Below are positions 5,694 through 8,196 of a stretch of 8,196 nucleotides of DNA, one piece after another. A program made the position numbers and the translations under genes. Numbering within the stretch: position 1 is the first letter of the stretch; every line of letters starts with the position of its first letter. Origin of the DNA: Candidatus Desantisiibacteriota bacterium. GTDB lineage: Bacteria; UBA9089; CG2-30-40-21. The stretch is taken from contig JACQYP010000074.1 in the NCBI GenBank assembly GCA_016208205.1, positions 1 through 8,196 of the forward strand, given 5' to 3'. Under the pieces are notes generated by a model, which did not search any database, was not told the origin of the DNA, and worked only from the letters and a program-made list of their open reading frames with translations.

Positions 5694-6269
5694 ATGTTAC
5701 GGTTGTGTATTTGTTTGATTGCTATGAGTCTTATTGGGTGTCAATATCCTGTGCAAGGGAAGCAGGAGTCAGGAGTCGGGGGGCAGGGGGCAGAAGTCAG
5801 GAGTCAGGAGGCAGAACCACAAATTCCAAGTCCTGCACCCTCAGGTGAAAGCCTTGCTCCAGCCAAGGGGACAGAGACTGTAGCGGCAGTAGTTCAGCAA
5901 AAGCCTGAAAAACCTGAAAAGCCTGCTGAGGTTATTAATATTCAATGGGTTAACTCCTTTGATGAGGGGTTGGAAATGGCTAAGGCAAGGAATTGTCCAT
6001 TGATGGTTGATTTTTCTGCCGAGTGGTGTGGATGGTGTAAAAAATTGGATGAGGAGACATGGACAGACAAGAATGTCATCCAGCTTGCCCAGAGATTTGT
6101 CTGTGTTAAAATAGATTGTGACACAGATAGACAAACCCCTGCTCGATATGGGGCAAGATCACTGCCAACCATTCTATTCATAACCCCTGATGAGAAGGTT
6201 ATTCATCATGTGCTTGGGTACAGGAATCCAGAGGATATGATTGCGGAGATGAATAAGGCAGGGCAATAG
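5694..6269 (+). CDS. Thioredoxin-domain lipoprotein
   Basis: This 191-residue protein is probably membrane-anchored and faces outside the cytoplasm. The N-terminus is a short lipoprotein signal (LCICLIAMSLIGC) with a lipobox LIGC at 13-16, so Cys16 would be lipidated. A low-complexity linker rich in Q, E, P, G and K follows (about 17-80). The thioredoxin fold (about 83-190) has WVNSFDEGLEMAK, VDFSAEWCGWCKKLDEETW with the redox pair Cys112/Cys115, VKIDCDTD, and the cis-proline loop SLPT (Pro159). This layout is like the Thioredoxin_7/DsbD C-terminal group, which serves thiol-disulfide exchange in the envelope; the partner is unknown. ATG 5694 has AGGAGG (5682-5687) six bases before it. Part of the linker (24-41) is encoded by an AGGAGTC-type DNA repeat normally found between genes. 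It leads a probable three-gene unit with the membrane protein and the cysteine-rich protein. Confidence 0.88.
   Translation: MLRLCICLIAMSLIGCQYPVQGKQESGVGGQGAEVRSQEAEPQIPSPAPSGESLAPAKGTETVAAVVQQKPEKPEKPAEVINIQWVNSFDEGLEMAKARNCPLMVDFSAEWCGWCKKLDEETWTDKNVIQLAQRFVCVKIDCDTDRQTPARYGARSLPTILFITPDEKVIHHVLGYRNPEDMIAEMNKAGQ
5763..5816. repeat. CAGGAGTC-type direct repeats inside the lipoprotein gene
   Basis: Tandem imperfect units (CAGGAGTCAGGAGTCGG, CAGAAGTCAGGAGTCAGGAG) fill about 54 bases of the linker-coding part of the gene. The reading frame stays open and yields ESGVGGQGAEVRSQEAE. Such units are usually intergenic, so this is probably a repeat that expanded into, or inserted in, a tolerant linker. 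Confidence 0.65.
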
Positions 6270-6319
6270 TTCACCTCAGAGAGCACAGAGCACAACAGAG
6301 GCGAGAAGGAGGAAATGCG

Positions 6320-6745
6320 ATGAAATTTGTCAATAAGTTATTATTCTGGCTGGAAATGTTTTTAGGGCTGATAATCATATCCATTGTTATTTTTGGACTG
6401 GTGATGTTTATTGGGTTAATCTCTCAACATCAGATTGCCTCATGGACTGAATTTCACTCAACCTTTGAGATAATTATGAGCAATATTTTTCTTCTGGTCA
6501 TAGGGTTAGAGATGGCGATAATGATGATCAGACGAAAGGTGGAACTTTTACCTGAGATATTAGCCTTTGTCATTGCCAGAAAATTGCTGCTTCTTACTAC
6601 AGGAATTTACGAGATTATGCTTGGTGTCCTTGCCATTGCCGGATTATTTGCTGTTCGCAAATATCTGATCAAATGTGAAGGATGCCTTAACTTTGAGCGA
6701 TTGTGTGCAAGTGGTGAGGCTAAGTTGGAGAAAGAAGATGAGTAG
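6320..6745 (+). CDS. Four-helix membrane protein, PsiE-like
   Basis: This 141-residue inner-membrane protein has hydrophobic segments at about 11-34, 51-70, 78-94 and 96-114. The core FLLVIGLEMAIMMIRRKVE, then ILAFVIARKLLLL and LGVLAIAGLFAVRKYL, resembles the PsiE family (phosphate-starvation-inducible membrane proteins). That family's molecular function is not established, and the match here is from memory of the pattern only. The tail after the last helix is cytoplasmic or soluble and carries Cys119, Cys122 and Cys129 (KCEGCLNFERLC), which I do not associate with PsiE; it may bind metal or be a redox site. AAGGAGG (6306-6312) is seven bases before ATG 6320. The gene lies 50 bases after the thioredoxin lipoprotein and 54 before the cysteine-rich gene. 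Confidence 0.8.
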   Translation: MKFVNKLLFWLEMFLGLIIISIVIFGLVMFIGLISQHQIASWTEFHSTFEIIMSNIFLLVIGLEMAIMMIRRKVELLPEILAFVIARKLLLLTTGIYEIMLGVLAIAGLFAVRKYLIKCEGCLNFERLCASGEAKLEKEDE

Positions 6746-6749
6746 TAGG

Positions 6750-6767
6750 CGTGGTTTCCATACCACG
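6750..6767. repeat. Short hairpin between membrane protein and cysteine-rich gene
   Basis: CGTGGT (6750-6755) and ACCACG (6762-6767) pair around TTCCAT, five bases after the upstream stop. There is no T-run, so it is probably not a terminator, and read-through into the next gene is likely. Confidence 0.5.
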
Positions 6768-6799
6768 AGAAAATCGTAAATACGAGGAGGTGATATGAT

Positions 6800-6955
6800 A
6801 TGTGCGATTGTTGTGGGAATAAAAAGCAGGAAAAGCTGATACAATATGAATGTACTTGCGCAGCAGATTGTGATTGTCCTATCATTGAGTTTGATGAAGA
6901 GCCGGAGGCAGTACCTTACTGCTGTGGTGTTCCAATGGAACGAGTAGAAAAATGA
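6800..6955 (+). CDS. Small cysteine-rich protein, 51 residues, probable metal binder
   Basis: A near-perfect ribosome binding site, AGGAGGTGAT (6785-6794), precedes ATG 6800. An ATG at 6795 gives only a 14-codon frame. The 51-residue product has nine cysteines: Cys2, Cys4 and Cys5 (MCDCCG), Cys18 and Cys20 (YECTC), Cys24 and Cys26 (DCDCP), and Cys41 and Cys42 in VPYCCGVPM. The final CCGxPM resembles the knuckle seen in small rubredoxin-like or zinc-ribbon domains, so an iron or zinc site is likely. It has no signal peptide or membrane segment. Acidic residues cluster between the cysteine groups (EFDEEPEA). I do not know a name for the family. It ends a run of three genes whose products all carry cysteine pairs or clusters, so a shared redox or metal role is possible, but this is inference. 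Confidence 0.8.
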   Translation: MCDCCGNKKQEKLIQYECTCAADCDCPIIEFDEEPEAVPYCCGVPMERVEK

Positions 6956-6970
6956 AGGAAATTTAGACAG

Positions 6971-7025
6971 GTAGGGTGCATTTCATGTACCAAATTATGA
7001 ATACGGTGCGTGTAACGCACCCTAC
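6971..7025. repeat. Inverted repeat with inner palindrome (GTAGGGTGC type)
   Basis: GTAGGGTGC (6971-6979) pairs with GCACCCTAC (7017-7025). Alternatively the right half folds on itself, GGTGCG (7005-7010) with CGCACC (7016-7021). The right half is a copy of the element at 193-215. Confidence 0.65.
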
Positions 7026-7075
7026 ATTCAAGAAAGGCACGAATAAAGCCGTTCCTCCTTAACCATTTATTCATA

Positions 7076-7199
7076 CACAGAGAAACACAGAGTATTTTCA
7101 AGATGTTTTTATAGTGTTAGTCTACACTGTAGGAGCAGGTCTTGCACCTGCCCTCTCCTTACATGATGATTTTCCATCAATTCTCCGTGTTTCTCTGTG
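7076..7199. repeat. Inverted repeat (CACAGAGAAACACAGAG type)
   Basis: The 17-bp arms 7076-7092 and 7183-7199 are reverse complementary with one mismatch. Between them GCAGGT (7135-7140) and ACCTGC (7146-7151) form a small hairpin, and AGTGT/ACACT (7113-7117, 7124-7128) another. This is typical dispersed intergenic repeat material. Confidence 0.65.
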
Positions 7200-7357
7200 C
7201 TCTCTATGTCTTTGTGGTGAATAGTTACAAAATTAAATAAGAAACCTCTGTGTCTGGGGCAGAGATACAGAAAAAAGTGGCTTAATTGTTGAATGAAAAA
7301 TTATGATTTATGGTGAATCAAGACAATTTGACCCCAATAGTCTCCCAATCATTTTTA

Positions 7358-7386
7358 TTGACAAGCTATAGATAAAAGGGTATACT
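7358..7386 (+). promoter_or_regulatory. Consensus sigma-70 promoter upstream of radC
   Basis: TTGACA (7358-7363) and TATACT (7381-7386) are spaced by 17 bp. It points toward radC, 250 bases downstream, but the terminator-like hairpin at 7482-7508 lies in between. It may drive radC through a structured leader, or a short untranslated transcript. Confidence 0.6.
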
Positions 7387-7481
7387 GATAAATATGGAAT
7401 TCGGTTTCCCCGGTTTTTCCCCTTATTCATCTCATGCTTATTTGGGAAAATATGGGATGTGTCCCCATTGGTTTTGTTTTT

Positions 7482-7508
7482 ACGGCAGCTTACTTGCTGC
7501 CGTTTTTG
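7482..7508 (+). terminator. Rho-independent terminator-like hairpin
   Basis: ACGGCAGC (7482-7489) pairs with GCTGCCGT (7496-7503) around TTACTT, followed by TTTTTG. The GC-rich stem plus T-run fits a terminator for the transcript from the 7358 promoter. The loop is the reverse complement of the loop in the two hairpins that follow, so it may instead be another copy of that repeat. Confidence 0.55.
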
Positions 7509-7527
7509 CGGTACAGCAACTTGCAGA

Positions 7528-7579
7528 GCGAAAGCAAGTAAGCTTTCGCAAAGCAAAGCGAGAGCAAGTAAGCTCTCGC
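7528..7579. repeat. Two hairpins with identical loops and covarying stems
   Basis: GCGAAAGC-AAGTAA-GCTTTCGC (7528-7549) and GCGAGAGC-AAGTAA-GCTCTCGC (7558-7579) keep the same loop. They differ at one stem pair, which changes on both sides (A-T to G-C). The hairpin at 7482-7503 is the same core in reverse orientation with a different outer stem. Confidence 0.8.
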
Positions 7580-7635
7580 ACTCCAAACTTCGTGATAAAT
7601 TCCCCTCGCTGTATAGTTACAAAGGAACATAAATA

Positions 7636-8043
7636 ATGGCTGCAGAAAACAAGGTGTCAGGTATAAATAATTGGCCAAAGGATGATAGACCCAGAGAAAA
7701 GTTGCTCAAGAATGGCGTGGGAGCTTTGAGTAATTCCGAGCTTCTGGCAATTCTTATCAGGACAGGCACCCATGGCTTAAGTGCCATAGACCTTGCACGG
7801 GGAGTCATGAATAAATTCGGCACATTCAGGAATATGGCTCATACAGATGTGCGGGACTGGAAGGAATTCAAGGGGTTGGGAAATGCTAAAATTGCCCACA
7901 TCCAGGCCGCTCTTGAGATTGGAAGGCGTTATCGTGAGGATGAGGTAACCATTGAAAAGCAAAAGATTGCCTCAGCCAGAGATGTTGTCAATATTATCAT
8001 GCCTCAACTACGGGACATGAAAACTGAAATTTTTAAGGTCTGA
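7636..8043 (+). pseudogene. radC: RadC/UPF0758 protein, truncated before the MPN domain
   Basis: RadC-family proteins are about 220-230 residues, with an N-terminal helix-hairpin-helix half and a C-terminal MPN/JAB metalloprotease-like half carrying HNHPSG. Their cellular role is unsettled; the original DNA-repair assignment has been questioned. Here 135 residues remain: RPREKLLKNGVGALSNSELLAILIRTG (about 17-45), the hairpin-helix EFKGLGNAKIAHIQAALEIGRRY (about 76-98), and SARDVVNIIMPQLRDMKTEIFKV, which is the first strand of the MPN domain. TGA 8041-8043 follows immediately, where family members continue with VLLN-type sequence, and nothing after it resembles RadC in any frame up to the window end. 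ATG 7636 has AAGGA (7622-7626) about 9 bases upstream. The abrupt end next to a palindrome-rich AT tract suggests an insertion or a deletion rather than a point nonsense mutation. A short N-terminal protein could still be made. Confidence 0.85.
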
Positions 8044-8196
8044 ATATTCGATATAAGCAACTGATGAGTTTTTCATCTGTTGATATCCAATCAAAGCGGT
8101 AACTTGATTCTCAGAAAAAAAGTTACTTTTTTCGAAAAAATTATTGGTAAGGTAAAATTTTTTCAAAAATTTTACCTTACCCACAAAACCATTCAA
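8044..8196. repeat. AT-rich palindrome cluster abutting truncated radC
   Basis: Four dyads stand in a row. CAACTGATGA (8058-8067) pairs with TCATCTGTTG (8073-8082) with one mismatch. AAAAAAG (8116-8122) pairs with CTTTTTT (8126-8132). TTTTTTCGAAAAAA (8127-8140) is a perfect palindrome. GGTAAGGTAAAATTTTT (8146-8162) pairs perfectly with 8165-8181, a 17-bp stem with a two-base centre. The block may be the terminal structure of a mobile element that extends beyond the window. No transposase can be seen. Confidence 0.65.

Larger units (their letters stand above)
6956..7635. other. Intergenic repeat region between the cysteine-rich gene and radC
   Basis: I see no convincing gene. From left to right it holds the GTAGGGTGC inverted repeat, an inverted repeat of the CACAGAGAAACACAGAG type with a small hairpin inside, a consensus promoter (7358-7386), a terminator-like hairpin (7482-7508) and two related hairpins (7528-7579). 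The radC ribosome binding site AAGGA (7622-7626) closes it. An open frame at 7394-7636 exists but runs through the hairpins and has no ribosome binding site. Confidence 0.7.

Noticed and set aside
7528..7579. CRISPR array
   Set aside because: There are only two direct copies spaced 30 bp apart, with an 8-base gap between them and no cas genes. The variable stems show these are hairpin elements.
7394..7636. 80-residue open frame upstream of radC
   Set aside because: It has no ribosome binding site, runs through a terminator-like hairpin and two repeat hairpins, and has no recognisable domain. Its stop overlapping the radC ATG is probably chance.
8061..8100. CTGATGAG resembling a hammerhead ribozyme core
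   Set aside because: The required GAAA after stem II and a third stem are missing. The motif is simply part of the hairpin 8058-8082.
8008..8196. Minus-strand open frame at the right edge
   Set aside because: It consists of low-complexity AT-rich palindromes and overlaps the end of radC. No recognisable protein is encoded.

Overview
The window looks like a low-GC (roughly 40% by eye) bacterial chromosome rich in short palindromic intergenic repeats, probably from an uncultured anaerobe. I cannot name a taxon with confidence. All recognisable genes are on the + strand. There are consensus sigma-70 promoters, strong AGGAGG ribosome binding sites and overlapping operon genes. Alongside them are several broken genes and many dispersed hairpins of the type that accumulate between genes in environmental genomes.

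Region 1 (1-454) is repeat-bearing intergenic DNA. Region 2 (455-3537) is a tightly coupled three-gene operon: an intact NifS-type cysteine desulfurase; a DUF5714-like cysteine-rich protein that overlaps it by one base but is broken; and an intact MFS transporter whose ATG overlaps the DUF5714 stop as ATGA. The DUF5714 frame has a TGA where a cysteine is expected, plus two frameshifts that cancel.

Region 3 (3588-5264) is a decaying arsenic-resistance locus. A consensus promoter carries a perfect 20-bp palindrome between its -35 and -10 boxes, and an intact ArsR repressor with the ELCVC metal site follows. Then come a scrap that looks like the end of an ABC ATPase, a repeat patch, an ACR3 arsenite permease with an internal deletion and frame change, and the C-terminal end of a small thioredoxin-fold protein. 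The regulator survives while the efflux pump looks dead.

Region 4 (5265-5693) is repeats with one promoter. Region 5 (5694-6955) has three small co-oriented genes with good ribosome binding sites: a thioredoxin-domain lipoprotein (WCGWC), a four-helix membrane protein resembling the PsiE family, and a 51-residue protein with nine cysteines. Region 6 (6956-7635) is repeats, including three hairpins that share one loop but have different, compensating stems, and a promoter. Region 7 (7636-8196) is radC cut off before its metalloprotease (MPN/JAB) half, followed by an AT-rich run of palindromes that may be the edge of an inserted element.

No tRNA, rRNA, CRISPR array, riboswitch or transposase gene was recognised. 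The clearest themes are thiol and metal chemistry (desulfurase, cysteine-rich proteins, ArsR/ACR3, thioredoxins) and ongoing gene decay. All family assignments come from motif recognition, without database searches.
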